Shown here: positions 1 to 10,549 of the stretch, in pieces | Layout of the letters: each line of letters begins with the position of its first letter | How positions within the stretch are numbered: position 1 is the first letter of the stretch | The notes under the pieces: generated by a model | Database searches by the model: none | The model's input: only the letters and a program-made list of their open reading frames with translations | What the model was told of the DNA's origin: nothing | Origin: Stomoxys calcitrans | Taxonomy: Eukaryota > Arthropoda > Insecta > Diptera > Muscidae | Direction of reading: 5' to 3' | DNA length: 64,000 nt | NCBI RefSeq assembly: GCF_963082655.1 | Contig: NC_081552.1 | Span: 51,674,946 to 51,738,945 of the forward strand | Made by a program: the position numbers and the translations under genes

Positions 1-2
1 CA

Positions 3-224
3 TGCTCCAAGATTGGTATATATTTTTTTCTGTCAGCCAATACGCAGGGGATATCCCTTATGAATCCAGTGCATTGCGTTGGCGAGAGGAAATTAGGAAT
101 TGGAGGGGGTGAAAAGGATGGAGTGCCTATTGACATTTGTCTTAAATCATTGGATGTCAAAGTGGATGGGAAAAACATCAGCCGGAAGTCGATTCCACAT
201 ACGAACGATTCGGGCGCGAAATAA
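3..224 (+). CDS. Possible 3'-terminal coding segment of an unidentified gene, partial at the window edge
   Basis: An uninterrupted frame enters from the left edge and runs 73 sense codons to TAA at 222-224. Its composition is unlike the surrounding repeats. It has a balanced residue mix (for example VHCVGERKLGIGGGEKDG followed by a Lys/Asp-rich stretch) and non-repetitive codons, and it ends a few bases before repeat sequence begins. The only in-frame Met is at 60, so the true start lies upstream, or this is a last exon whose acceptor is off the window. I do not recognise a domain. Alternatives are a chance open frame or the tail of a retroelement ORF. No polyadenylation signal is evident because repeat sequence follows at once. 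Confidence 0.35.
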   Translation, partial: CSKIGIYFFLSANTQGISLMNPVHCVGERKLGIGGGEKDGVPIDICLKSLDVKVDGKNISRKSIPHTNDSGAK

Positions 225-227
225 GAA

Positions 228-1163
228 TTCTCTCTATAATGCACTGTGCGTTCATGCCAAATTTCAGTCACATCGTATAAGAATTGCGCTCTCTAGATGC
301 TCAAGAAGTCAAAACCCAAGATCGGTTTATATGGCAGCTATATCAGGTTATAGACCGATTTCAACCATACTCAGCACAGTTGTTGGAAGTCATAATAAAA
401 CACCTCATGCAAAATTTTAGCAATATCGGATAGTAATTGCGACCTCTAGTGGCTCAAGAAGTCATGATCCCAGATCGGTTTAAATGGCGCTAAATTAGGT
501 TATGGATCGATTTGCAGAAGTTGTAAGAAGTCGTAACAAAACACGGCATGCGAAATTTCAGCCAAATCGGATAAAAATTGCGCACTCAAGTGGCTCAAGA
601 AGTCAAGATTCAAGATCGGTTTATATGGCAGCTATATTTGGTTATGGACCGATATAAACCATACCAAGTGCATATGTTGGAAGTCATAAAAAAACACTTC
701 GTGCAAGATTTCAGCCAAATCGGATAGGACTTGCTCCCTCTAGGCGCTCAAGAAGTCAAGACCCCAGACAGGTTTATATGACAGCTATATCAGGTAACGG
801 ACCGATTTCAACCATACTCAGCACAGTTATTGGAAGTCATAATAAAACACCTCATGCAAAATTTCACCCAAATGGGATAAGAATTGTGATCGCTAGCGGC
901 TTAAAAAGTCAAGATCCAAGATCGGTTTATATTGCAGCTATGGCATAAACCGATATAGCCTGTTTACAATCACAATTTTGTGCAAAATTTTAAGCGGCTA
1001 GCTTTACTTCTTCGAAAGCTAGCGTGCTTTCGACAGATAGACGGACGGATATGGCTAGATTAAAATGTCATGACGATGGAAAATATATATACTTTAATAT
1101 TTCGAGGAGTTACAAACAGAATGACGAAATTAGTATACCCCCATCCTATGGTGCAGGGTATAA
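228..1163 (-). mobile_element. DINE-A copy 1 (INE-1/DINE-1-like), tail missing
   Basis: The core holds several DINE-A units (GATCGGTTTATATGGCAGCT, ATTTCAGCCAAATCGGATA, CTCAAGAAGTCAAGA). The head lies at the right end: a short GACAGA/GACGGA tract near 1030-1048, then ATATATATACTTTA and a mutated head hairpin (CATCCTATGGTGCAGGGTAT). The TTCGGCC tail hairpin expected on the left is absent. Confidence 0.8.
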
Positions 1164-1166
1164 CAA

Positions 1167-1834
1167 AATTTAGTTGAAGGCCATATTTTATTCTACCTAC
1201 CACTCTGTCAAACAAGCAAAAATTAAAGTTTTTAGGAACCAAGCAGGGATGATAGACAGACCGGTTTACGTGGGAGCTGTATCAGGTTATAGACTGATTG
1301 GAACCGTACTTGGTACAATTATTGGAAGTAATAACAAACTGCAAAATTGCAGACAAATCGGATAAAATTGCGGCTTGTAAAGGCTAAAGAAGTCAAATTG
1401 GGAGATCGGGTTAAAAGGGGAGCTATATCAGGTTATAGACCGATTAAGACCTTAGTTGACACAATTATTAAAATACATAACACAATACTTCATACAAAAT
1501 TTCAGCCAAATCAGACAAAAATTGCGGCTTGTAAGGTCTCAAGAAGTCACATCTGGAGATCGGTTTATATTAAAGCTATAACTAAATCTGAACCGATATG
1601 GCCCATTTGGAATCCCCAACGACCTATATCAATATGAAATATTTGTGCAAAATTTCAAGCGGCTAGTTTATGGGTTCGACCATTATCGTGAAGGACTTGG
1701 CTAGATCGACTCAGAACGTCCAGATGATCAAGAATATATATACTTTATGGGGACTTAGACGAATATTTCGAGGTGTTACAAACGGAATGGCTATATTAGT
1801 ATACCTCCATCTTATGGTGGTGGGTATAAAAACA
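1167..1834 (-). mobile_element. DINE-A copy 2, variant subfamily
   Basis: This copy starts with the variant segment containing GTCAAACAAGCAAAAATTAA, also seen near 7270, 25350 and 61865. Core units follow, then ATATATATACTTTATGGGGA and a head ending GGTGGTGGGTATAAA. The tail hairpin is missing. It abuts copy 1. Confidence 0.75.
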
Positions 1835-1843
1835 CACAAACAG

Positions 1844-2930
1844 TCTTCTTCTTATACATAAAAATCAATTTGTGTTTGTTTGTAGGTTTGTTTGTGTGTT
1901 CTTTATAGACTCAGAAACGGCTGAACCGATTTTCTTGAAATTTTCACAGATGGAGATGATCCCGTGGTGAAAATAAGGTACCTCATTTTTTGATAACTGA
2001 AGGGGGGGTGGACCCTCCCCCTTACCATAATTTTCAAAAACGCCAGATCTCGGAGATGGGTGGTGCGATTTCAGCGAAATTTTGTGTGCTCCCATATAGT
2101 ACCCTAAAAATAAAAATTTGGTATCCAAATTTCGGATGGGGTACCTAGGGGGGCCGCCCCATCCCTAAAACCTACCAAACATATATTTAAACCAATCACG
2201 ACAATATGGGACTCAAATTAAAGGTATTCACGATAAGAAAACGTATCCGATATCCAATTGTAGGACCAAGTGATAGGGGGACCACCCCAACCCCCAAAAC
2301 ACCTCTAAATCGGACATATTTACCGACCATGGCAATGTGGAGCTTAAATGAAGGGTATTGGGGGGTAGAGCAAGAATTGATACCCATTTTCGGGACCAAT
2401 TTTCTGGGGGTCTACTCCTTTCCCAAAATACCCCACAAACACCAATTTTTTACTGACCATCGCAAAATGGGGCTCAAATAATGGTATTTGGGAGTAGAAT
2501 ACGAATTTGATATCCAAATGTAGGACCATGTATGTAGAACATCACCCCATAAGCCAATGGCAATATGGGGATTAAAAAAATGGCATTTGAGAGAAGAGCA
2601 CGATGCTGATATTTTTTCTGGGCCAAGTATCAGGGGGACCACTTCTCCCCCGAAAACACCACTAATCATTGTAGAATATCGGGCTGAAATGAAATATTTT
2701 ACGAATGGAGAACACCTTGCATCTAAACTTAAATTCGTAGACCCATAAAGATGATATGGGATTCAGATAAAGGCAATTCTATTGTTAAACTGTTAGTCAA
2801 GCGATATACTATTTTCGTAGCATGGTATTTCACTGAAAGATCTTTAATTTTCGAAAATAAATATTCCAAGAAAACTTTTGTTCCATATAAAGTAAAAGAA
2901 GGCGCAGCGGAGCGGGCCCGGGTCAGCTAG
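1844..2930 (+). mobile_element. Helitron-C copy 1, near-complete ends
   Basis: The 5' end is TCTTCTTCTTATACATAAAA followed by TTTGTTTG repeats and a conserved block (AGACTCAGAAACGGCTGAAC, then CGGACCCTCCCCCTTACC). Core units of about 130 bp follow (CAATATGGGGCTCAAATGA, CGAATCTGATATCCAAAT type). The 3' end is GGCGCAGCGGAGCGGGCCCG then CAGCTAG, followed by T. TC...CTAG with a following T is the Helitron pattern. There is no Rep/helicase ORF, so the copy is non-autonomous. Confidence 0.75.
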
Positions 2931-3850
2931 TCTATTATATAAAAATAAAATTGTTGCGCTTTGTTTGTTTGTTAATTTGTTTGTCTGATCCGTATAGGCT
3001 CAAAAACGGATGAACCGATTTTCATGATATTTTCACAGATGGTAGACTTAAGGCTCCTGGGTCCGCCCCGAAGGGGGCGGACCCTCCCCCTTACCCCAAT
3101 TTTCAAAAACGTTAGATCATGGAGATGCGTGCCATAATTTAAGTAAAATTTGTATGCCACGTGAAGGTACCCCAAAAAAACGAAGTTGGTATAAAATTTT
3201 GGGGTCAACTATAAGCTGGGGGGACGCCCCACCTCAAAACCCACCTGAACGGACATGTTTACTGACTGGGACAATATGGGTATCAAATGAAAGGTAATTA
3301 AGAGTAGATACGAACTTGATATTAAAATGTCACCCTTAGTGCCCGGGGGTTTCCCACCCCCAAAAACACCACCCAACAGGCCACTATTACCGCTTTGGGC
3401 AATATGTGTATCAAATGAGAGGTATTTAAGAGTAGAGTACGAACTTGGTATAAAAATGTCACCCTTAGTGTCGGGGGGTCACCCACCCCTAAAAACACCT
3501 CCCAGAGGACACTTTTACCTTTTTGGGCAATATGGGTATGAAATGAAAGGTATTTAAAAGTAGTATACAAATTTGAGATAAAAATTTATTCCTGGATGTC
3601 TGAGGGGCCTCCACATCCCCAAAACCCCCCAACATGACATTTTTACCGATTGGGACAATATGGAAAGCAAATGAAACGTATTTTAAAGTATAATATAAAG
3701 CTGATAAAACTTTATTCCTTGCTACATTGGAACAGAGTCTGGGACCGGCCCACCCTCCCAATACGCTTCACTAAGACGTGTAGTTCGATCGCGATAATAT
3801 GGGTATTTAACAAATGGTCTATGACAGTAGAGTTCGAATCTAATGTTGAT
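2931..3850 (+). mobile_element. Helitron-C copy 2, 3'-truncated, in tandem with copy 1
   Basis: It begins with TC on the base after copy 1's CTAG. It carries the TTTGTTTGTTTG start, the GGATGAACCGATTTTCATGA block, a CGGACCCTCCCCCTTACC block and four or so degenerate core units. No CTAG-type 3' end follows. The end is estimated from loss of core similarity. Confidence 0.65.
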
Positions 3851-4232
3851 ATAAGAATTCAAGTATGTGGGTCACGTCCTGCTGTTCAGCCCTAGATCGC
3901 CTTTTGGGTCTTAGCGTTGGGGGGACCGATCCTATCCTACTAATAACATCTACACCAAACTGACATGTAGGACGACTGAGAATATATTGAATATATTGAA
4001 TATCAGAGGATAATCCTACCCATCCCATCCTACCTAGAAAAAAGGAATTACAAATAATAAATGAAGGTCGATCAGGATAGAATAGGACAGCAAAAAAGGT
4101 CTTTGTAGGAGAGTACACTTTTTACCTTCAAATTAGGATAGATATAGGAAGACCTGCGGATCTCTAAAGATGTGGTATCGCAAGTGGTAGCTTCAAAATA
4201 TGATTTTGAATAAAGGTAACCAATAAAAAAAA
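3851..4232. other. Unclassified AT-rich interval
   Basis: No gene or clear repeat family is visible. It contains a short direct repeat (GAATATATTGAATATATTGA) and several CCTACC/CATCC runs, and ends in an A-tract at which the next DINE-A is inserted. Confidence 0.4.
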
Positions 4233-5253
4233 AAGTAAAATCGTGCTAAGTTCGGCCGGGCCGAATCTCATATACCCTTCACCATGGATGGCATTTGTCG
4301 AGTTTTTTTCCCGGCATCTCTTCTTAGGCAAAAAAGGATATAAGAAAAGAGTTGCTCTGCTATTAAAACGATATCAAGATATGGTCCGGTTCGGACCACA
4401 ATTAAATTATATGTTGGAGACCTGTGTAAAATTTCAGCCAATTCGTATAAGAATTGCGCCCATTGGGGGCTCACGAAGTAAAATAGAGAGAACGATTTAT
4501 ATGGGATCTGTATCGGGCTATAGACCGATTCAGACAATAATAAACACGTTTGTTGATGGTCATGAGAGGATCCGTCGTACAAAATTTCAGGCATATCGGA
4601 TAATAATTGCGACCTCTAGGGGTCAAGAAGTCAAGATCCCAGATCGGTTTATATGACAGCTATATCAGGTTATGAACCGATTTGAACCTTATTTGACACA
4701 GTTGTTGAAAGTAAAAATAAAATACGTCATGCAAAATTTCAGCCAATTCGGATAGGAATTGCGCCCTCTAGAAGCTCAAGAAGTCAAATCCCCAGATCTG
4801 TTTATATGACAGCTATATCAGGTTATGGACCGATTTCAACCATACTTGGCACAGTTGTTGGATATCATAACGAAATACTTCGTGCAAATTGGATAAGAAT
4901 TGTGCCCTCTAGAGGCTCAAGAAGTCAAGACCCAAGATCGGTTTATATGGCAGCTATATCAAAACATGGACCGATATGGCCCATTTACAATACCAACCGA
5001 CCTACACTAATAAAAAGTATTTGTGCAAAATTTCAAGCGGCTAGCTTTACTCCTTCGGAAGCTAGCGTGCTTTCGACAGACAGACGGACGGACGGACAGA
5101 CGGACGGACGGACGGACATGGCTAGATCGACATAAAATGTCGCGACGATCAAGAATATATATACTTTATGGGGTCTCAGACGAATATTTCAAGTAGTTAC
5201 AAACAGAATGACGAAATTAGTATACCCCCCATCTTATGGTGGAGGGTATAAAA
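4233..5253 (-). mobile_element. DINE-A copy 3, complete
   Basis: The left end carries the tail hairpin (GTTCGGCCGGGCCGAATC) after an A-run and AGTAAAA. Next come TATACCCTTCACCATGGAT, the segment reading CCCGGCATCTCTTCTTAGGC, and several core units. The right end has AGCGGCTAGCTTTACTCCTT, a GACA/GACG microsatellite, GGCTAGATCGACATAAAATG, ATATATATACTTTATGGGGT and the head hairpin TATGGTGGAGGGTATAAAAA. Confidence 0.9.
5074..5119 (-). repeat. GACA/GACG tetranucleotide microsatellite inside DINE-A copy 3
   Basis: This is a run of GACA, GACG and GGAC tetramers, positioned as in Drosophila INE-1/DINE-1 elements, where a GTCC/GTCT microsatellite follows the GATCTAGCCATGTCCGTC box. Confidence 0.85.
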
Positions 5254-5445
5254 ATAAATTTGTGATTGTTTTTCAGTTTGTTTGTTTGGTGCTTAAAGAC
5301 CAGGTTATGAAAAAAAAAGGGTACTACAAATTTTGTTATCTGAAGGGTAAGGGGAAGGACCCTCCTCCTTACCCTCTTTTTCTGAAACGCCAGATATCGG
5401 AGATGGGTGGTGCGATTAAAGCGACATTTTGTGTGCTTTCTTATA

Positions 5446-6052
5446 AAGGGTGATTTTTTTGAGGTTAGGATTTTCATGCATTAGTATTTGACAGATCACG
5501 TGGGATTTCAGACATGGTGTCAAAGAGAAAGATGCTCAGTATGCTTTGACATTTCTTCATGAATAGACTTACTAACGAGCAACGCTTGCAAATCATTGAA
5601 TTTTATTACCAAAATCAGTGTTCGGTTCGAAATGTGTTCAAATTTTGACAAATTTTGTTCAGCGATGAGGCTCATTTCTGGTTGAATGGCTACGTAAATA
5701 AGCAAAATTGCCGCATTTGGAGTGAAGAGCAACCAGAAGCCGTTCAAGAACTGCCCATGCATCCCGAAAAATGCACTGTTTGGTGTGGTTTGTACGCTGG
5801 TGGAATCATTGGACCGTATTTTTTCAAAGATGCTGTTGGACGCAACGTTACGGTGAATGAACACATTTCGAACCGAACACTGATTTTGGTAATAAAATTC
5901 AATGATTTGCAAGCGTTGCTCGTTAGTAAGTCTATTCATGATGAAATGTCAAAGCATACTGAGCATCTCTCTCTTTGACACCATGTCTGAAATCCCACGT
6001 GATCTGTCAAATACTAATGCATGAAAATCCTAACCTCAAAAAAATCACCCTT
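5446..6052. mobile_element. Palindromic (foldback) derivative of a Tc1/mariner transposon
   Basis: Two arms of about 195 bp (5446-5640 and 5858-6052) are near-perfect reverse complements. They start AAGGGTGATTTTTTTGAGGT and are flanked by TA duplications (5444-5445, 6053-6054). Each arm carries the terminus, the leader and the first 27 or so codons of a transposase (MNRLTNEQRLQIIEFYYQNQ). Between them lies part of the catalytic domain. So both ends derive from the 5' end of the transposon, one of them inverted. Confidence 0.85.
5641..5857 (+). pseudogene. Transposase catalytic-domain fragment, Tc1/mariner (IS630) superfamily
   Basis: The frame reads FSDEAHFWLNGYVNKQN, then CRIWSEEQPE and later CTVWCGLYAGGIIGPYFF. 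This is the region round the first catalytic Asp (in FSDEAHFW) of the DDE/D fold that cuts and joins DNA ends. The N-terminal helix-turn-helix codons in the left arm are in the same frame, but a stop (TGA) and a large deletion separate them. The second and third catalytic acids are missing because the right arm replaces the C-terminal half. It is non-functional and may be mobilised only in trans. Confidence 0.8.
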
Positions 6053-6833
6053 TAGTTACCTAAAAACAAAAATTCGGTAACCAAATTTTGGATGGGGTAG
6101 CTAGGGGGCCAAGTGTTTGGTGGGCCTCCCACCATAGCAGTATGGGGCTCAAATGAAAGGTCTTTGGGGGTAAAGCACGGATCTGATATCAATATTCGGG
6201 CAAAGTCTATGGCGCAATATAAGGCTCAAATAATAGATGTTTTAGAGTTGAACATGAACCTGAAATATATATTGTTAAGGCCAAGTCACTGAATGGCGCC
6301 CATCCCCCAAAACTTTCCTCCAAACCAGTCATGTTTGCCGACTATGGAAAGATGGGGCTCAAATCAATGCTATATGGGAGTAGACCACGATTCTCATATC
6401 AACATTCGGGATCAACTGTCAAGGGGACGTTCCACCACTATAACAATGCCCAAATAGGACGTATTTGCTCACCATGGCAATTTGGGTATTAAAGAGTGTT
6501 AAGCTCGATATTGATAGTTTAAGAGTCCAAACCGGACATATTTGCTGACATTTGCAATAAGGGGTTTAAATGAAAGGTATTTGAGATTAGAAAACTAATT
6601 TGATATCCAATTTCGAGGCCAATGGCAATATGGGGATCAAATAAATGATATATAGATACATAAAGCTTAGTGGCCTCGCCATTCCCTAAAACACCCCTAA
6701 ATCGGGCAAATTTACCTACAATGTCAATGGGGGGCTCAATTGAAAGGTATTGGGGAGTAGAGCACGAAATTGATACCCGCTTCCGGGACCAATTTTCAGG
6801 GGGTCTACCCAAATACACCACTAGCATCAATTA

Positions 6834-7068
6834 TTGGGTTGCCCAAAAAGTAATTGCGAATTTTTTTAAAGAAAGTAAATGCATTTTTAATAATACTTAG
6901 AGTGAACTTTAATCAAATATACTTTTTTACACTTTTTTTCTAAAGCAAGCTAAAAGTAACAGCTGATAACTGACAAAAGAAAGAATGCAATTACAGAGTC
7001 ACAAGCTGTGAAAAAATTTGTCAACGCCGACTATATGAAAATCCGCAATTACTTTTTGGGCAACCCAA
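6834..7068 (+). mobile_element. MITE-M copy 1, complete, inside Helitron-C copy 3
   Basis: It is a 235-bp element with terminal inverted repeats TTGGGTTGCCCAAAAAGTAA and its complement at the right end, flanked by TA at 6832-6833 and 7069-7070. Helitron core sequence continues on both sides (CACTAGCATCAATTA, then TTTACTAACCATCGCAATAT). TA duplication and size fit a mariner-type MITE. It has no coding capacity. Confidence 0.9.
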
Positions 7069-7184
7069 TATTTACTAACCATCGCAATATGGGGCTCAAA
7101 TAAAGGTATTTGAGAGTAGAATGTGAATCTGATATCCAAATATGGGTCCATGTATTATGTAAGAGAAAAGGAATTTGGTCCAGT

Positions 7185-7577
7185 TTAGCAAGTTTTGACC
7201 GAATCTTGGGAAACCACCACCACGGTGATGGTAAATTTAGTTGATTAGCATAATTTAATTGTACATACCAAACTTCTGTCAAACCAGCAAAAATTAAAAC
7301 TTCCAGAAACCGAACAATGATGATCGAGAGACCGATTTATATCTAAATCTGAACCGATATGGCCCATTGCAATGCCTAGGGACCTACAGTAATATTAAGT
7401 ATCTGTGCAAAATTTCAAGCGGCTAGCTTTGCGCATTCGAACGCTTTCGTGACGGACGGGCGGCCCGACATGGCTAGATCGACTCAGAATGTCGAGACGA
7501 TCAAGAATATTTCGAGGTGTTACAAACGGAATGGCGAGATTAGTATACCCCCATCCTATGGTGCTGGGTATAAAAAC
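7185..7577 (-). mobile_element. DINE-A copy 4, internally shortened
   Basis: A degraded tail hairpin (GACCGAATCTTGGGAAACCA) is followed by the AAACCAGC-type variant segment (GTCAAACCAGCAAAAATTAA). Almost no core units are present. Then come AGCGGCTAGCTTTGC, a weak GACGGACG tract, GGCTAGATCGACTCAGAATG and the head ending GGTGCTGGGTATAAAA. Confidence 0.7.
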
Positions 7578-8526
7578 GAAGTCATATTTTTTTTTAATAA
7601 CCGAAGGACTTGCAATGCTTCCTGCTTAAAGACGTGTGTTTAAGTAATTTAATCACTTACAACATTCAAGCGAACGTGCTAAATTGTTAAGATTTTTTCA
7701 TCAGAGAAAAATTCACATATCTATTAAATTTCAACATCAGGTTAGAACTGTTCCCCTTACTAAAGCTTCACTAAAGGGTCTGAAGGTTTTTAATTTATTA
7801 AGCAAGCAGATGTTTCAGGCAGATCTGCTTTGCGTGCTCTTTTTTTTCTGTCTAAAATTACATATCTCTTTAATTTGCAGACACTGGCATTATGGGGACA
7901 AAGTGCATGCAGGACATATGCTAAAAACGGACTTCCGTTTCTTTTTTTTTTCCTGCCCGTTCATTCATTATCAATGTCATAGTTGTTGTTCTGTTTTATG
8001 CTGTCACTGCACTTTGAAAATATTTTTTCCATTGTTGTGTTTGTTCATTGTAAGGTTGCTCCTTCTTTTTGGGCGACGAAGGCTTTAAATGATTATTGAA
8101 AAATGCGTCAGTCTGCCTTAAGCCTTAGGATTTGTTACAGGTCACGTTTTGGTATTAGAGCAATGGCAGAAGTAGCCTCGGCCACAGTGTTTATGGCTTG
8201 AATTTGCACTTAATTTTATGTGATTGCGTGTTTTGAATGTCCTGTCTAGTATTTGATTGCATTCTTCTTCTGTCTTTTTGTTATATTCATTTTGACATAT
8301 TTTTAAGGAATTTTTGGGGTTATTGTTTAAGAGGGACCAGTAAAAATTATATTAAGAAGAAATTCACAGATGGAAATGGGACACATCTGGTCCATGATGT
8401 TAGAATTTTAATAGAAAAATTGTCAATGCAATGTGAAAAGTTAGCAAAGTGGGTAAGAGGAAACAATTCTATGAAGGCAATTGGGGATGTTGAATCTGCT
8501 CTTATAAAAAGCAACATTCAAAAAGT
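7578..8526. other. Low-copy interval with T-rich tracts
   Basis: No repeat family of this window occurs here. The sequence is T-rich on the + strand, with several pyrimidine runs followed by AG (for example near 7860-7880) that resemble splice acceptors but have no convincing exon. A lysine-rich open frame lies at its right end (see 8330-8525). I cannot assign a gene. Confidence 0.4.
8330..8525 (+). CDS. Unidentified lysine-rich open frame, cut by DINE-B
   Basis: An open frame of about 65 codons contains FTDGNGTHLVHDVRILIEKL followed by a segment with MQCEKLAKWVRGNNSM. The composition is charged, with a helix-like spacing of Leu/Ile, and unlike the repeats. The upstream frame (from 8237) is hydrophobic and T-rich and is probably not coding. 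To the right, the frame runs straight into the DINE-B tail hairpin, so any original C-terminus was displaced. It could be an exon, a retroelement gag/ORF1 relic, or chance. I do not recognise the family. Confidence 0.25.
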
Positions 8527-9339
8527 AAAAAAGAGTGAAGTTCAGCCGAGACGATCTTTGGATACCCACCACCTCGGGTATATATGTAAACCACCTTTCA
8601 TCAAAATCCGGTGAAAATTGCATACCTTATGTCCCATAGCAGTTATATCGAAATATGTTCCGATTTGGAACAAATACTAATTAGTACAAGTCATTGTTCA
8701 ATAGTGTATAACAAAATATTGGTCTTTTTAGTAGCTATATCTAAAAATAAACCGATCTGAATCATATACGACAAGAATGTTGAAAAGCCTATCATAAGTC
8801 ACTGTGTCATTCAGTGAAATCGGATTATAAATGCGTCTTTTATGGGGCCAAGACTTTAAATCGAGATATCGGCCTATATGGCAACTGTACTCGAATCTGA
8901 ACCGATTTGAGTCAAATTTACGAAGGATGTCGGAGGGCCTTACACAACTCACTGCCTAAAATTTCAGCAAATTCGGATAATAAATGTGGCATTTATATGC
9001 CTAAAACCCTAAATCGGCGGATCGGTCTATATGGGGGCTTTATCAAGATATAGTCCGATATAGCCCATCTTTGAACTTAATCTGCTTATGGACAAGAAGA
9101 AAAAAAGGGGAAAAAAAAGAATCTGTGCAAAGTTTCAGCTCAATATCTCTATTTTTAAAGACTGTAGCGTGATTTCAACAGACAGACGGACAGTCGGACG
9201 GACATGTCTAGATCGTCTTAGATTTTTACGCTGATAAAGAATATATATACTTTATAGGGTCGAAAATGGATGTTTCGATGTGTTGCAAACGGAATGTCAA
9301 AATGAATATACCCCCATCCTTCGGTGGTGGGTATAAAAA
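8527..9339 (-). mobile_element. DINE-B copy 1
   Basis: The tail hairpin is degraded (GTTCAGCCGAGACGATCTTTG). TGGATACCCACCACCTCGGG follows, then units with GGTCTATATGGCAACTGTA and ATTTCAGCAAATTCGGATAA. Next come the distinctive CAAAGTTTCAGCTCAATATC segment, GACAGACGGACAGTCGGACG, GAATATATATACTTTATAGG and the head CCTTCGGTGGTGGGTATAAA. Confidence 0.85.
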
Positions 9340-9363
9340 TCATTTCATTTAGATATAATAAAA

Positions 9364-9418
9364 ACAAGTGAAAGTGTGCTAAGTTCGGCCGGGCCAAATC
9401 TTTAAATGTTATACAAAA
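9364..9418 (-). mobile_element. DINE-A copy 5, tail part (left of Helitron-C copy 4)
   Basis: ACAAGTGAAAGTGTGCTAAG and the hairpin TTCGGCCGGGCCAAATC are followed by a short stretch, then abruptly by the Helitron 3' end (CTAG on this strand). The DINE core resumes near 10550. Confidence 0.75.
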
Positions 9419-10549
9419 CTAGCTGAACCGGGCCCGTTCCGCTGCGCCTTCTTTTACTTTATATAGATAAAAATGTCCTTTGAATATGTATTTACGACAA
9501 TTAAAGAGCTTTTAGTGAAATACCATGCAACGAAAATAGTAAATTTATTTCGCTTGACTAACAGTATAAATGCCTTTATCTGAATTCTATATGATCTTTA
9601 TTGGCCTATGAGTTCGTGTTTTCGGGGTGAGGTGGTCCCCTAGACACTTGGCTCTGATAAAATATCAGCATCGTGCTCAAATACCTTGGTCCCACAAACA
9701 CTTAGCCCTTATAATATCTCTACTCTCGGCATCGTTATCTACTCTCAAGTATCATTTATTTGAACCCCGCATTGGCCACAAAATTAGATATCAAATTCGG
9801 TTTCTAATCTCAAATACTTTTCTTTAACCCGTTATTGCAAAAGTCAGCAAATATGTCCGGTTTGGGGTATGGGCCCCAGATCCACTCGCTTTTACCCAAA
9901 TTGTCGTGGTGAGCAAATACGTCCCATTTGGGGGTTGTTATGGGGGCGGGACGTCTCCTAAGCAGTTGGTCCCGAATTTCGATATCAGATTCGTGGTCTA
10001 CTCCCAAATACATTTCATTTGATCCCCATATTGCCATAGTCGCAAACATGAACGGTTTTGTGAGTGTTTTGGAGTATGGTGGTATTCTGCACTCAAATAC
10101 CTTTTATTTAAGCCCCATATTGCCATGGTCAATAAATAAGTCCTGTTTGAGGGGTGTTTTTGGGAAAGGGCGGATCCCCAGAAACTTGGTGTACCATTTG
10201 AATATCAGATTCGTATTCTACTCGCAAATTTCTTTCATTTGGGTCCCATATTGCCATGGTCGGTAAATATGTCCGATTTAGGGGTGTTTTGGTCGCCTAA
10301 ACACTTGGTCCGACAATTGGATATCAGACCCGTTTTCTAATCTTAAATACCTTTCATTGGAGTCACATATTGTTGTGACTGGTGTATATATATATTTGGT
10401 AGGTTTTGAGGTGGGGCGTAGGGGGTAGGTACCCCATCCAAAATTTGGATACCAAATTTTTGTTTGTAGGTAACTATAAGAGAGCACACAAAATTTCGCT
10501 TAAATTGCACCATCCATCTCCGAGATATGGCGTTTCCGAAAATTAGGCG
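9419..10549 (-). mobile_element. Helitron-C copy 4, 5'-truncated, inside DINE-A copy 5
   Basis: The 3' terminus is at the left (CTAG then GGGCCCG...GCGCC complement and TTCTTTTACTTTATATAG). Core units run rightward in reverse orientation. The 5' block is reached near 10500 (CACCATCCATCTCCGAGATA) but breaks off before the TTTGTTTG start. Confidence 0.75.

Larger units (their letters stand above)
5254..7170 (+). mobile_element. Helitron-C copy 3, host to two nested insertions, 3' end lost
   Basis: It starts right after DINE-A copy 3. The 5' block is interrupted at 5446-6052 by a palindromic Tc1/mariner derivative. Sequence resumes in register (the TATAGTACCC region is split by a TA duplication). 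Core units run to about 7160 and are interrupted again by MITE-M at 6834-7068. The CTAG end is absent. Confidence 0.75.

Noticed and set aside
5520..5978. Two overlapping transposase genes on opposite strands
   Set aside because: They arise from the inverted arms of one foldback derivative; neither strand has a full transposase.
7684..8088. 134-residue frame rich in Phe and Cys
   Set aside because: T-rich DNA translated as Phe/Leu/Cys; no domain, no plausible start or splice structure.
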